From Candidatus Didemnitutus sp. (GTDB lineage Bacteria; Verrucomicrobiota; Verrucomicrobiia; Opitutales; Opitutaceae): 64,000 nt of DNA. The stretch spans positions 2,728,001-2,792,000 of the forward strand of contig JAHCAY010000001.1 in the NCBI GenBank assembly GCA_019634575.1, given 5' to 3'. This document shows, in pieces, positions 9,330-18,561 of the stretch. Positions within the stretch are counted from its first letter, which is position 1, and every line of letters starts with the position of its first letter. A model generated the notes under the pieces. That model did no database searches. It saw nothing but the letters and a program-made list of their open reading frames with translations, and was not told the DNA's origin. A program made the position numbers and the translations under genes.

Positions 9330-10859
9330 TTACTTGGCAGCGAAGGTGGACTTCCACTCGTCGCACGCGGCCTTGAGGCCGGATTCGATTTCGGCGTCGA
9401 GGGCGGCCTTGGTGCGGATGGTGGTGAGGAGAGCGTCCTTGCGCGTGACGAGGAACTCCTTGAGCGAGTTCGCGGCGGCGACGATGTTCTTCACCTCGAT
9501 GGAATCGAAGTAGTTCTTCTGGAGCGCCCAGAGGACGGAGGCCTGCACTTCGATCGCGAGCGGGTTGAGCTGCGGTTGCTTGAAGAGTTCGACGATGCGG
9601 GAACCACGGTCGAGGGTGGCCTTGGTCTTGGCGTCGAGGTCGGAGCCGAACTGCGCGAAGGCCGCGAGTTCGCGGAACTGGGCGAGCTCGCCCTTGAGTT
9701 TGCCGCCGACTTGCTTGGTGACCTTGATCTGCGCGGACGAGCCGACGCGGGAAACCGAGAGACCGACGGACACCGCGGGGCGGATGCCTTGGTTGAAGAG
9801 GTCGGTTTCGAGGAAGATCTGGCCGTCGGTGATCGAGATGACGTTGGTCGGGATGTAGGCCGAGACGTCGCCCGCCTGGGTCTCGATGATCGGGAGCGCG
9901 GTGAGCGAGCCCTTGCCGCTGAGGCGCGCGGCGCGCTCGAGGAGGCGGCTGTGGAGATAGAACACGTCGCCCGGATACGCTTCGCGGCCGGAGGGGCGTT
10001 TCAGAATGAGCGAGATCTGGCGGTAGGCGACGGCGTGCTTGGAGAGATCGTCGTAAACGATCAGCGCATCCATGCCATTTTCCATGAACCACTCGCCGAT
10101 GGCCGCGCCCGAGAACGGAGCGAGGTATTGGTTGGCGGGGTTGTCGGCGGCGGGCGCGGTGACGATGACGGTGAACTGCAGCGCGTCGGCGGCCTCGAGG
10201 GCGGCGATGGTGCGCGCGATGTTCGACTGCTTCTGGCCGACGGCGACGTAGATCGAGTAGACGGGGCGGAAGTCCTTGTTGCCCGACGCGAGGCCGACCT
10301 TGTTGATGCGGGCCTGGTTGATGATCGTGTCGATGCAGATGGTGGTCTTGCCGGTGCCGCGGTCGCCGATGATGAGCTCGCGCTGGCCGCGGCCGATCGG
10401 GATCATCGAGTCGATCGCCATGATGCCGGTGAAGAGCGGCTGCGAAACGGACTTACGGACGATGATGCCGGGGGCGATCTTCTCGACCGGATAAAATTCC
10501 TTGGCGTCGATCGGGCCCTTGCCGTCGACGGGGCGGCCGAGCGCGTCGACCACGCGGCCGAGGAGCGCCTTGCCGACGGGGACGGAGAGGAGCTTGCCGG
10601 TCGTGGAAACTTCGTCGCCTTCCTTGAGCGAGGAGACGTCGCCGAGGACGACGCAGCCGACCTCGTCTTCTTCGAGGTTGAGCGCGATGCCGATGGCGCC
10701 ACCGGGAAACTGCACCATCTCGTTATACATCACGTCGGAGAGGCCTTCGATCTTGGCCACGCCGTCGGCGACGGTGCGAATGTTGCCGGTGTTCTTCTTG
10801 ACCGCCTTGGAGGACAGCTTGGCGATCTGTTGTTCGATTTGTTCGATGACGTTGCTCAT
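9330..10859 (-). CDS. atpA: F1Fo ATP synthase alpha subunit
   Basis: The regulatory nucleotide-binding subunit of F1. It is 509 residues, with the P-loop GDRGTGKT at 165-172 and the alpha-subunit signature around [17 protein letters not shown]. It begins at ATG 10859, 45 bp after atpH, and is full length with no visible damage. Confidence 0.98.
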   Translation of the reverse strand: MSNVIEQIEQQIAKLSSKAVKKNTGNIRTVADGVAKIEGLSDVMYNEMVQFPGGAIGIALNLEEDEVGCVVLGDVSSLKEGDEVSTTGKLLSVPVGKALLGRVVDALGRPVDGKGPIDAKEFYPVEKIAPGIIVRKSVSQPLFTGIMAIDSMIPIGRGQRELIIGDRGTGKTTICIDTIINQARINKVGLASGNKDFRPVYSIYVAVGQKQSNIARTIAALEAADALQFTVIVTAPAADNPANQYLAPFSGAAIGEWFMENGMDALIVYDDLSKHAVAYRQISLILKRPSGREAYPGDVFYLHSRLLERAARLSGKGSLTALPIIETQAGDVSAYIPTNVISITDGQIFLETDLFNQGIRPAVSVGLSVSRVGSSAQIKVTKQVGGKLKGELAQFRELAAFAQFGSDLDAKTKATLDRGSRIVELFKQPQLNPLAIEVQASVLWALQKNYFDSIEVKNIVAAANSLKEFLVTRKDALLTTIRTKAALDAEIESGLKAACDEWKSTFAAK

Positions 10860-10904
10860 GGGCGCGGGCGCGAGTGGAAAATGAGAAGGAGGGGTGAAGG
10901 GGAC

Positions 10905-11297
10905 TCAGACGGAGGCGGAGAGGGCGGCGAGTTGGCCGGCGACGGACGATTCGTAGATGTCGGAGCCGACGCGGACACGGAGACCGGCGAGGAGCGCGGG
11001 GCTCGGCTTCGCAACGGCGGTGACCTTGCGGGAATACTTCTTCGTCATCGCGGCCTCGATCGAGGCGAGCGTGGCGGCGTTGACGGAGCCGGCGTGCTCG
11101 ACGACGGCGCGGGACTTCGCGACCTCGTTGGCGATGTGGCGGTGATAAAGCTGGAGCAGCGCGAGCGGGTGGCGCGGCTGGTGTTTCTCGATCCAGCCGA
11201 GGACGCCGGCGACGCGGTCGGCGGAAACCTCGCCGTCAACGACGCTCAGCTTGAAGAGCTGCTTGGCGAGGAGCTTGGTTTGCTTGGCGGCGGCCAT
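10905..11297 (-). CDS. atpH: F1Fo ATP synthase delta subunit, short form
   Basis: Links F1 to the peripheral stalk. Its position between atpF and atpA identifies it, together with the C-terminal delta motif GLRVRVGSDIYESSVAGQL. At 130 residues it is clearly shorter than the usual 175-180: the N-terminal helical bundle is reduced, while the C-terminal domain is kept. The start at 11297 follows the atpF stop by 24 bp, so no longer version is possible in this frame without overlapping atpF. I take the shortness as a lineage feature and not a truncation. Confidence 0.88.
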   Translation of the reverse strand: MAAAKQTKLLAKQLFKLSVVDGEVSADRVAGVLGWIEKHQPRHPLALLQLYHRHIANEVAKSRAVVEHAGSVNAATLASIEAAMTKKYSRKVTAVAKPSPALLAGLRVRVGSDIYESSVAGQLAALSASV

Positions 11298-11321
11298 GGC
11301 GTGCGCGGCGGGAAAAACGGA

Positions 11322-11876
11322 TTAGAGCGACGCGAGTTCCTTCGCGGCGGTGTCGTTGTAGGCGGCGCGGTCGGCGTCGGTGAGCTTCTTGGCGAGGACG
11401 CGCTCGGTGGTGGTGACGACGAGGCGGGCGATCTCGCCGCGGGCGTCGTTGAGCATTTTCTTGTGCTCGAGTTCGATCGACTGCTGGGCCTTCGCAATCA
11501 TCTCGGCGGAACGCTGAATGGACTCGGCCTGCTGCTTGTCGACGAAGTCCTTCGCGGACTTGCGCGCCTCGTCGACGATCTTCTGGGCGTCGAGCTGGGC
11601 GTTTTTGACGATCTGGGCGCTCTCCTGCGCGGCGGCGGCGAGCTTGGCCTGCATCTCCTCGGCGTGCTTGAGGCCGCTCTCGATCTTCTTGTTGCGCTCT
11701 TCCATCGTCGCGACGGTCGGCTTGATGCCGAACTTGTAGAGGACGACGAATAGGATGAGGAAGCTGGCGATCTGCCAGACGACGTAGTGCCACTCGATGC
11801 CGAACTTCTCGACGATGGACGCGTCGCCGGCGGCGGCGTGCGCAGCTTCGGTGGTGGCGAGGAAGAGTGAGAGCAT
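11322..11876 (-). CDS. atpF: F1Fo ATP synthase subunit b
   Basis: The peripheral stalk. The protein is 184 residues: a short N-terminal segment, one transmembrane helix (about 30-52), then a long charged, Ala-rich coiled coil to the C-terminus, typical of a b-subunit dimer. Only one b gene is present, so the stalk is probably a homodimer. The start is ATG 11876. Confidence 0.94.
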   Translation of the reverse strand: MLSLFLATTEAAHAAAGDASIVEKFGIEWHYVVWQIASFLILFVVLYKFGIKPTVATMEERNKKIESGLKHAEEMQAKLAAAAQESAQIVKNAQLDAQKIVDEARKSAKDFVDKQQAESIQRSAEMIAKAQQSIELEHKKMLNDARGEIARLVVTTTERVLAKKLTDADRAAYNDTAAKELASL

Positions 11877-11954
11877 GGCGGGAGCGGAGCGGGAGAGCTG
11901 AAAAGGGACTGGCGGCGCGGCTTGCGGCGCACGCCGCCAGTTAAAGAAACGAGC

Positions 11955-12164
11955 TTACTTGGCGAGGAACAGCGCGAGGATGCCGAGACCTTCGGCGAGC
12001 GCCATACCGATGATGGCCTGGACGAGGATCTTGCCGGAAGCGCCGGGATTGCGGCCGACGGACTCCGCGGCCTTGGTGCCGATGAGGCCGACGCCGATGG
12101 CGGCGCCGAGCAGACCGAAAGCGGAGGCGATGTTGCCGGTGATTTCAGCGAGGAGGAGGTTCAT
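11955..12164 (-). CDS. atpE: F1Fo ATP synthase subunit c
   Basis: The membrane rotor subunit. It is 69 residues with two helices joined by the polar loop GRNPGA. The ion-carrying carboxylate is Glu58 in the second helix. The Gln of helix 1 and the Ser/Thr after the Glu that bind sodium in Na+-type rotors are replaced (Val in IGVG; Gly in AEGLG), so I infer proton coupling. The start at 12164 has no Shine-Dalgarno sequence. It is 71 bp downstream of atpB. Confidence 0.95.
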   Translation of the reverse strand: MNLLLAEITGNIASAFGLLGAAIGVGLIGTKAAESVGRNPGASGKILVQAIIGMALAEGLGILALFLAK

Positions 12165-12235
12165 GGTGGTGTATTGTTTTGTTGGTTGGAGGACCGCCGT
12201 GCGCACATCGTTGGCACGCTCCCGACGGGAAATTT

Positions 12236-13108
12236 CTAGTGGTGGGCTTCGCCGTGGGCGCCGTCGTGCGCGTGATCGTGGTCGTCGCCGTGATTGCAGA
12301 TCAGGCCGACGTAGACCGCGGAGAGGAGCGTGAAGACCGTGGCCTGAATCAGGCCGACGAGCAGCTCCATGAAGTAGAACACCGGGAAGAAGCTCGTGCC
12401 GTGCAGCAGATTTTCGCCACCGAAGACATTGCCGAACAGACGCACGGAAAGCGTGAAGGGGCGAATCAGGATCGAGAAGACCTCGATGCAGCCGACGACG
12501 AGGAACACGAGCGAGAGGATCGGATAGAGCCAGCCGGGGGTCTCGTTCTTGTCGGCCTTGTTGCCGAAGAGATCCCAGAGGATGAGCTTCGGACCGGCGT
12601 ATTTGAAGATGATGATCAGGTAAGCGCCGAACGAAATGAGCGCGAGCGCGATGGTGCTGTTGAAGTCCGCGGTGAATGGGCGGACCCATGGCGTGAAATG
12701 CATGCCGTGCTCGGTTTCCTTTTCCCAGCCGATGGTGCCGACGCCCGGCAGCAGGCCGGACCAGTTCTGGATGAGGATGAAGATGAACAGCGTGACGAGC
12801 AGCGGAAACACCGCCGGGAACGCCTTTTTGCCGACGATCGGCTCGAAAAGGTCGCGCAGAGCCTCCAGCAGCGACTCGAACACCGACTGCGCCTTACCGG
12901 GCAGCACCTGCGGCTTGCCCACCGCGTAGAGGATGAGGCCGATGATCACGAGCGACACGACCCAGCCCGTCACCATCGAGTTCGTGATGCGCCAGCCGCC
13001 GCCGAGATCGAACAGCACCGAGGCCTTGGGGTCCACGCCTTCGGCAAACGCGGCCGTGGCCGCGCCGAGCGACAGGGACAATGCGAGGAGTTTAGAGACG
13101 ATGCGCAT
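12236..13108 (-). CDS. atpB: F1Fo ATP synthase subunit a
   Basis: Forms the ion half-channels next to the c-ring. The protein is 290 residues. The N-terminus looks like a cleavable signal (KLLALSLSLGAATAAFA), giving a longer periplasmic leader than in E. coli. The essential Arg is in LSVRLFGN. The C-terminus ends in a His/Asp-rich tail (GDDHDHAHD...HH) that could bind metal or be disordered. I chose ATG 13108 because it begins the signal-like segment; the open frame extends 22 codons further. It is the first gene of the atp operon. No atpI or atpZ lies upstream. Confidence 0.95.
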   Translation of the reverse strand: MRIVSKLLALSLSLGAATAAFAEGVDPKASVLFDLGGGWRITNSMVTGWVVSLVIIGLILYAVGKPQVLPGKAQSVFESLLEALRDLFEPIVGKKAFPAVFPLLVTLFIFILIQNWSGLLPGVGTIGWEKETEHGMHFTPWVRPFTADFNSTIALALISFGAYLIIIFKYAGPKLILWDLFGNKADKNETPGWLYPILSLVFLVVGCIEVFSILIRPFTLSVRLFGNVFGGENLLHGTSFFPVFYFMELLVGLIQATVFTLLSAVYVGLICNHGDDHDHAHDGAHGEAHH

Positions 13109-13310
13109 GCGGTTCCGAATGGGGTGCTTTCGGGAGGGAAAGAAGAGAAAGTTGCCGCCGGGAAGGCCCGTCAACCCTTGAAATAAGTTTCCCGGCCCGG
13201 GAATTCCGGAATTAGCGGCGCCGAGATTTTCGTCCCGCCGCGCTAATGAGGGATATTAAGACGCGCAACGCGGGCTTGCGCCGCGCGACCGCCTCGGCGA
13301 GTTGTAAAAC

Positions 13311-13478
13311 GTGGACGCTTCCAATCGCGACTTGCTCGAGCGCACGGCGCAACCCCGTTACCCCAACGGCGAACGCAAGCTCGCGCGCGACCTGTTCATG
13401 CAGGCGACGTGGGTGCTGCTGGCGGGGGCTGCCCTGGCCCAGTTAATTCTACTGCTGGCGCCGGACGTGATGTCCTGA
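13311..13478 (+). CDS. Small single-pass membrane protein, 55 residues, unknown
   Basis: GTG 13311 to TGA 13476-13478; an in-frame TAA lies two codons upstream, so this is the only plausible start. The first half is charged (NRDLLERT...GERKLARDLF), and the second half is one convincing hydrophobic helix (WVLLAGAALAQLILLLAP). It is divergent from atpB, and its last 83 bases overlap antisense with the end of trmB. I do not recognise it. A real small membrane protein is plausible because the composition is sensible, but it could be chance. Confidence 0.4.
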   Translation: MDASNRDLLERTAQPRYPNGERKLARDLFMQATWVLLAGAALAQLILLLAPDVMS

Positions 13479-14055
13479 TCGCCACGAGCGAGTGGTAGCT
13501 CGGCGCGCGCGCCTGAAAAACGGTTTCCTGCTCCAGCGGCCATGGCGCGGCCGGATCGCGGCGCCAAGTCTCGAGCGTGGCGACGGTCGCTTCGACCTCG
13601 CGAAAATACTCCTCGTGGTCGGTGCGGAAATAGAAACGCGCGCCCTCCCCTGCCCGGCTGGCGACGGCGTTGAAGAAATCCGCCTTCAGCAGCCGGTTCT
13701 TGTTGTGGCGCGCCTTCGGCCACGGGTCGGGGAACAGCACCCAGACCTCCTCGAAAGTCGCGCCCGGCGGCAGCGCGTTGAAAAACTCCCGCGCCTCCGC
13801 GCGCACGAAGTGGCAGTTGGCCAGCTGCGCGCGGTCGCGCTTTTTCCCGCTGCGCACGAGCCGGTCGAGGATGATGTCCACACCGATGCAGAACTTGCCG
13901 GGATTTTCCGCGGCGTAGCGCACGAGGAAGTGACCGTGCCCACAGCCGACTTCCCACACGATCGCCCGCGGCGCGGGCAGCAGCGTGGCCAGCGTGCGCT
14001 GAAGCTCGGCGCGGCGCTCGGTCACGCGGGCGAGGAATTCGGGTTTGAACGTCAC
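13396..14055 (-). CDS. trmB: tRNA (guanine-N7-)-methyltransferase
   Basis: Methylates G46 of tRNA with S-adenosylmethionine in the cytoplasm. The SAM-binding motif VWEVGCGHG is around 33-41, and the family signature FPDPWPK is at 108-114, followed by RHNKNRLL. I chose GTG 14055 because it gives 219 residues with the normal N-terminus; the frame stays open upstream without protein-like sequence. The last 20 or so residues, rich in Pro/Ala, lie beyond the family's core and overlap a small convergent reading frame. A 270-bp spacer with REP-like hairpins separates it from phoR upstream. Confidence 0.92.
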   Translation of the reverse strand: MTFKPEFLARVTERRAELQRTLATLLPAPRAIVWEVGCGHGHFLVRYAAENPGKFCIGVDIILDRLVRSGKKRDRAQLANCHFVRAEAREFFNALPPGATFEEVWVLFPDPWPKARHNKNRLLKADFFNAVASRAGEGARFYFRTDHEEYFREVEATVATLETWRRDPAAPWPLEQETVFQARAPSYHSLVAIRTSRPAPAVELTGPGQPPPAAPTSPA

Positions 14056-14186
14056 GCGCGCAGTCCGGCGCGGGCGCGGACACGCGGCAAGCGCGAAGAG
14101 CGGTCGGACGCGGGCTCCGCTCCACTCTGAAAATTTACGGCGACGAGCGGAGTAGCCGTTCTGCCTTCGAGCCTGAGCGCTGCGGG

Positions 14187-14310
14187 GTGGTCGCCGCCGT
14201 CCCGGCGGCGACACGCGCGCGAACGCAGAAATGACGTGCGAACGCGCGGTGGCCGCGTAGGTCCTTGGCGCCGTCGGGGACGCCGGCGCCCACCGTCACG
14301 CAGTGCTGCG
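14187..14310. repeat. Cluster of REP-like hairpins in the phoR-trmB spacer
   Basis: The first hairpin has a 10-bp stem, 14190-14199 with 14203-14212. The second has 7 bp, 14267-14273 with 14284-14290, flanked by further complementary bases. A third imperfect one is at about 14307-14325. None has a T tract. The rest of the 270-bp spacer 14056-14325 shows nothing coding. Confidence 0.6.
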
Positions 14311-14325
14311 GGCTGGAGGCCGGCG

Positions 14326-15606
14326 CTATGACGCTTTTGGCGTCGCGCACGGGAGGCGCACGAAGATTGCGGTGCCCTGCCCCGCTTCGCTTTCGGCCCA
14401 GACGCGGCCGCCGTGGAGCTGCGCGATGTGTTTCACGATGCTGAGGCCGAGGCCGGTGCCGCCGCTCTCGCGCGAGCGGCCTTTTTCCACGCGATAAAAG
14501 CGTTCGAAGATGTGCGGCAAATCCTCCGCCGGGATGCCCGGCCCCGTATCGCGCACCACAATTTCGACTTCGCCGGTCGAGGGCAGCGCGCGGCCTTCGA
14601 CGACGATCTGCGCGCCGGCGGGGCAATACTTCACGGCGTTGTCTAGCAGGTTGCCGAAAAGCTGCGTGAGTTTCTCGGCGTCGCCGGAAACGTCTCCGAG
14701 TGCATCGTCGAGGCGTGAGGCGAGCGCGTGACGGCGGGCGTTGGGGCGTGCCGCGGTATCGTCGACGAGCGTCGTGAGCAGGACGCGCAGGTCGATGGCT
14801 TCGAAGTTCACGCCGGGCGTGGCGGATTCGAGGCGCGAGAGCGTGAGCAGGTCGGCGATGATGGCGTTGAGGCGGTCGCTGTGGCGCTGGATGGTGCCGA
14901 GGAATTTCGCGCGCTCGTCGTCGGTCATCGTGGCGTGACCGTCGACGAGCGTCTCGACGTAGCCCTTGATGACGCTGAGCGGGGTGCGCAGTTCGTGCGA
15001 GGCGTTGGCGACGAAATCGCGGCGCATGCGCTCGAGGATGCGTTGCTGCGTCATGTCGTGGATGACGAAGAGCGCCCATTGCGACTTGCCGTCGGGCGAC
15101 GGGATAGGCGCGCCGGAAGCCTCGATCCACGTGGAGCCGGCGCCTTGATTGATTTCGAATTCCTGGCGCGGCAGCGGTTGGCCGGCACGGGTGGCTCGCA
15201 CGTAGTCGAGGAATGCCGCGCTGCGCACGATGAGTTCGAGGCGGAGATTCACCAAGTCGCGGGATGCGGGGAAAATCTCGCGCAGCGCGCGGTTGGCGAG
15301 GTGGATGTAGTTCGCCTCGTCGACGATGAGGACGGCTTCGCGGAGATTACCGAGGGTGGCTTCGAGTTGCGTGAGCTGGTCGGTGCGTTGCTGCTGGAGC
15401 GTGATTTTCTCGGCGATCAGCCGGTTCACGTCCTCGGCGAGCGCGGGCCACTCGGGCAGGTGGTCGACGCGGCCCTCGGAATTGAGATGCGGTTGCTCGA
15501 AGCGGATCGCACCGCGCAATTGCTCGAGCAGCCGGTTCTGCCGCACGAGGAGGCGCAGCGTAAACAGGAACGCGACGAGCAGTGCGACGGCGGCGAAATA
15601 GATCAT
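14326..15606 (-). CDS. phoR: PhoR-type sensor histidine kinase
   Basis: The sensor partner of PhoB. The protein is 426 residues: one N-terminal membrane helix (about 4-21), a linker, a PAS-like domain (about 80-190), the phospho-acceptor box with His204 in ASHELRTPLS, and a HATPase domain with N, G1 (DTGPGIP), F (IFERFYR) and G2 (GGTGLGLSI) boxes. Its ATG overlaps the phoB stop in an ATGA, so translation is coupled. With phoB it probably controls phosphate starvation genes, but no pst or phoU genes are in the window, so the stimulus is inferred from similarity. Confidence 0.87.
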   Translation of the reverse strand: MIYFAAVALLVAFLFTLRLLVRQNRLLEQLRGAIRFEQPHLNSEGRVDHLPEWPALAEDVNRLIAEKITLQQQRTDQLTQLEATLGNLREAVLIVDEANYIHLANRALREIFPASRDLVNLRLELIVRSAAFLDYVRATRAGQPLPRQEFEINQGAGSTWIEASGAPIPSPDGKSQWALFVIHDMTQQRILERMRRDFVANASHELRTPLSVIKGYVETLVDGHATMTDDERAKFLGTIQRHSDRLNAIIADLLTLSRLESATPGVNFEAIDLRVLLTTLVDDTAARPNARRHALASRLDDALGDVSGDAEKLTQLFGNLLDNAVKYCPAGAQIVVEGRALPSTGEVEIVVRDTGPGIPAEDLPHIFERFYRVEKGRSRESGGTGLGLSIVKHIAQLHGGRVWAESEAGQGTAIFVRLPCATPKAS

Positions 15607-16301
15607 GCCGAGGGTTTTTTCTCGGCGATGCGGTAGCCGACTCCGCGGATGGTTTCAATCCAGTCGGCTTCGGTGCCTAGTTTCTCGCGGAGACGACGGA
15701 CGTGCGTGTCGACGGTGCGGGTCTCGATTTCGGCGGAGTAATTCCAGACGTTCACGAGCAAGTGTTCGCGGGTTTGCACGCGGCCCTGGCGCTCCATCAT
15801 GAGGCGCAGGAGCTTGAATTCCGTCGCGGTGAGCTCGATGTGTTCACCGCCAACGGTCACGCGATGCGTCTCGCCGTCGAGCAGGATGTTGCCGATTTGG
15901 AGGCGCGCGGAACTCGGCGGTGGTTGCGCGAGGCGGCGGAACATGGCTTCGACACGCAGGACGAGTTCCTTCGGACTGAACGGCTTGGCGAGGTAGTCGT
16001 CCGCCCCGCTCTCGAAGCCTTCGATGCGGTCCTGCGGCTCGGTCTTGGCGGTGAGAAAAATGATCGGGACACGCGCGAGCTTCGGGTCGCTACGGAAGAG
16101 CCGGCAGATTTGCAGGCCGGTCAGGTGTGGCATCATTATGTCCAGAATAGCTAAATCCGGGTGGAAATGCCGGGCTTTGGCTAGGCTGGCGGTGGCGTCG
16201 TTGAGGGTTTCAACGAGGAAGCCGCGCGCGCGGAGGTTGTAAGCGACGAGCTCGGTGACATCCGGCTCATCGTCGACCACGAGGATCTTCTTTTTCTCCA
16301 T
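15603..16301 (-). CDS. phoB: PhoB-type winged-helix response regulator
   Basis: An OmpR/PhoB-class regulator of 232 residues. The receiver domain has the acidic pocket at 10-12, phospho-acceptor Asp54 (AILDIMMP) and the Lys of LAKPF. The C-terminal DNA-binding domain ends in TRTVDTHVRRLREKLG and RGVGYRI. The start at 16301 gives the standard beginning MEKKKILVVDDE. It overlaps phoR by four bases. I could not find a convincing Pho box upstream. Confidence 0.88.
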   Translation of the reverse strand: MEKKKILVVDDEPDVTELVAYNLRARGFLVETLNDATASLAKARHFHPDLAILDIMMPHLTGLQICRLFRSDPKLARVPIIFLTAKTEPQDRIEGFESGADDYLAKPFSPKELVLRVEAMFRRLAQPPPSSARLQIGNILLDGETHRVTVGGEHIELTATEFKLLRLMMERQGRVQTREHLLVNVWNYSAEIETRTVDTHVRRLREKLGTEADWIETIRGVGYRIAEKKPSA

Positions 16302-16672
16302 TCGGCCAGAGTATTGTGACGGATGCGAAACGCTCCAGAGCAATTCCGCGGCGTCACGTGATTGTTACAGCAACCAGCGCGAGGGCGCGGCGCGGTGGAT
16401 TTCCGAGCGACCACTGGGGAACAAAGCGGACGCGCGCCACGCCAAGGATGGATGTGCGATGCAGAAACAGGTAAGCGCACTGGCGCTCGCTGGGGCATTC
16501 CACGTGGAACAACACGCGCGACACTGACGTTCGCCGAACCGATCCGGGAAGCCAGTCGCGCGCCGAGAAGTGGAAACAGGGCAGTCGGGAAGGCGCGGCA
16601 CTGTGCAAGACTGACAACGTGCGACGGAGAAGGCAGCACCGGCCAAAATGCGAATACTCCGAAGAGACGAAA
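16302..16672. other. Intergenic region between mnmG and phoB, no gene seen
   Basis: This 371-bp region has short open frames on both strands, but none has protein-like composition. It must hold the phoB promoter (minus strand) and the 3' end of the mnmG transcript; I see no clear -35/-10 pair or terminator. The one striking element is the parS-like palindrome at 16496-16511. Confidence 0.6.
16496..16511. other. parS-like site, 14 of 16 bases
   Basis: CATTCCACGTGGAACA matches the palindromic ParB-binding consensus TGTTNCACGTGNAACA except for the first two bases. It lies 177 bp beyond the mnmG stop codon and 1.3 kb from the perfect site inside mnmG. Confidence 0.6.
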
Positions 16673-18544
16673 TCAGGCCTGGCGCTCGCTCCCGCGCTTC
16701 GCTGCGGAGAGCCGAACCATGAGTATGCTGATGTCTGCTGGATTTACGCCGCTGATGCGGCTGGCCTGGCCAAGATTTACCGGCCGGAGCTGCTGAAGCT
16801 TCTGCGCACTCTCGCGACGCAGGCCCGGAATCGACAGGTAATCGAGCTCAGCGGGCAAAGCGATACGGTCGACATCGCGGAGCTTTTCGATTTGTCGCAA
16901 TTCGCGCTCGAGGTAGCCGCGATAACGCACGCGATAAAGCACCTCGTCGCGCACCGCCGCACCGGCAGCCTCAAGCTCCAGGGGCAGGGTGGGAGGCGTT
17001 TCGGCGCGCCGAATCACGTCACCCCAACGACCGCCTTCCGTGCGGTTCTGCTCAAGCCATTCAACCCAGTGATTCACTGCCTTGCGCTTGCGCGCTATTT
17101 CTCCTAAACGATTATTTGATAATGTCTTACAATTATACGAGTGCTCACCCAAGCGAAGCTCGGCGCTGCCGTGATTGAGCAGCAACCTATACTCCGCACG
17201 ACTCGTGAACATTCGATAAGGCTCACTGGTGCCCTTGGTCACGAGATCGTCGATCAGCACGCCGATATACGCTTCGTGGCGGCCGAGAATGAGCGGAGCT
17301 TCTCCCCTCACCTTTTGCACGGCGTTGATGCCGGCGAGAAGGCCTTGGCACGCCGCCTCTTCGTAGCCAGATGTGCCGTTGATCTGCCCGGCCAGAAACA
17401 GATTCTCTACCTTCCGCGACTCCAGCGACGGAAGCAGCTGCTGTGGCGGGGCGAAGTCGTATTCCACCGCATAGGCCGGTCGCAACAGCTCCGCACGTTC
17501 CAACCCAGGAATACTGTGCACGAGCTGGAGCTGCACCTCGAACGGCAGGCTCGTGGATAGTCCGTTGATGTAATACTCGTTCGTGTTGCGGCCCTCGGGC
17601 TCCAAGTAAAGCATGTGGCGCGGCTTGTCGGCAAAGCGCACGAACTTATCTTCGATACTCGGGCAATAGCGCGGCCCCGTGCCGACGATCTCGCCGGAAT
17701 ACATCGCGGATTTGTGCAGATTACTTCGCACGATCTCGGCCGACTCCGGTGTCGTGTAAGTTATCCAACAGGAAACTTGATCCAAACCAGGCTTCCAGCC
17801 CAGCCGCCGTTCCCCCCGGTGTTCCACGTGGAACAACTCGGCATCGCCGCGCGTGTCGTGGAAGGCGAAGAACGTTGGCTTCTCGTCGCCCTGTTGCTCT
17901 TGGAGCGACGAGAAATCGATGCTCCGTCCCAAAATTCGCGGCGGCGTGCCCGTCTTCAAGCGCTGCAACTCGATCCCAGCCTCAAGCAAGCTAGCGGACA
18001 GCGTCTTGGCACTAAAATCGCCCAAGCGGCCGCCCTCATTCTTGTTCTGGCCGACATGCATCAAGCCGCGCAGGAAAGTGCCCGTGGTCACAATCACCGT
18101 GCGGCCGCGAAACTCGACATCAAGATTCGTGCGGCAGCCAACCACTTTGCCGCCCTCGAAGATCAGACCGGTGACGGTCGCCTGGAAAATCCGCAAATTC
18201 GGCTGCAGCTCCAGCGTATGCTTCATCCGGAATTGGTAAGCCTTCTTATCGCATTGCGCCCGGGGTGACTGCACGGCCGGACCCTTCGATTCATTGAGCA
18301 AGCGGAACTGAATGCCCGTCACATCGGTATTGATCGCCATCTCGCCCCCCAAAGCGTCAATCTCGCGAACCAGCTGTCCCTTCGCTTGGCCTCCGATGGC
18401 CGGATTGCAGCTCATCTGGGCAATGGTGTCGATATTGCCCGTCAACAGAAGGGTGGAGGCCCCCCGCCGCGCCGCGATCAAGCACGCCTCAACCCCCGCA
18501 TGTCCCGCGCCGCAAACAATGACATCGTAAACCTGTTGGGGCAT
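16673..18544 (-). CDS. mnmG: tRNA uridine-5-carboxymethylaminomethyl modification enzyme, FAD subunit
   Basis: With MnmE it installs the cmnm5 group on the wobble uridine of certain tRNAs. The protein is 623 residues, the normal length. The N-terminal FAD motif is [13 protein letters not shown], then the family's [24 protein letters not shown] segment (in part here) and the conserved [10 protein letters not shown] and [11 protein letters not shown]. The C-terminal helical domain binds MnmE. It starts 17 bp after the mnmE stop. A perfect parS palindrome is embedded in the coding sequence, where it encodes LFHVEH; this stretch looks like a loop insertion. Confidence 0.97.
   Translation of the reverse strand: MPQQVYDVIVCGAGHAGVEACLIAARRGASTLLLTGNIDTIAQMSCNPAIGGQAKGQLVREIDALGGEMAINTDVTGIQFRLLNESKGPAVQSPRAQCDKKAYQFRMKHTLELQPNLRIFQATVTGLIFEGGKVVGCRTNLDVEFRGRTVIVTTGTFLRGLMHVGQNKNEGGRLGDFSAKTLSASLLEAGIELQRLKTGTPPRILGRSIDFSSLQEQQGDEKPTFFAFHDTRGDAELFHVEHRGERRLGWKPGLDQVSCWITYTTPESAEIVRSNLHKSAMYSGEIVGTGPRYCPSIEDKFVRFADKPRHMLYLEPEGRNTNEYYINGLSTSLPFEVQLQLVHSIPGLERAELLRPAYAVEYDFAPPQQLLPSLESRKVENLFLAGQINGTSGYEEAACQGLLAGINAVQKVRGEAPLILGRHEAYIGVLIDDLVTKGTSEPYRMFTSRAEYRLLLNHGSAELRLGEHSYNCKTLSNNRLGEIARKRKAVNHWVEWLEQNRTEGGRWGDVIRRAETPPTLPLELEAAGAAVRDEVLYRVRYRGYLERELRQIEKLRDVDRIALPAELDYLSIPGLRRESAQKLQQLRPVNLGQASRISGVNPADISILMVRLSAAKRGSERQA
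17820..17835. other. parS site (ParB-binding palindrome) inside mnmG
   Basis: TGTTCCACGTGGAACA is a perfect 16-bp palindrome and fits the bacterial parS consensus TGTTNCACGTGNAACA exactly. mnmE/mnmG commonly lie near parAB and the replication origin, which supports function. parA and parB are not in the window. Confidence 0.8.
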
Positions 18545-18561
18545 ATATTTCGACGTCTAAT

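Noticed and set aside
16302..16672. oriC in the mnmG-phoB spacer
   Set aside because: No cluster of DnaA boxes (TTATNCACA) and no AT-rich unwinding stretch; only the parS-like site is present.
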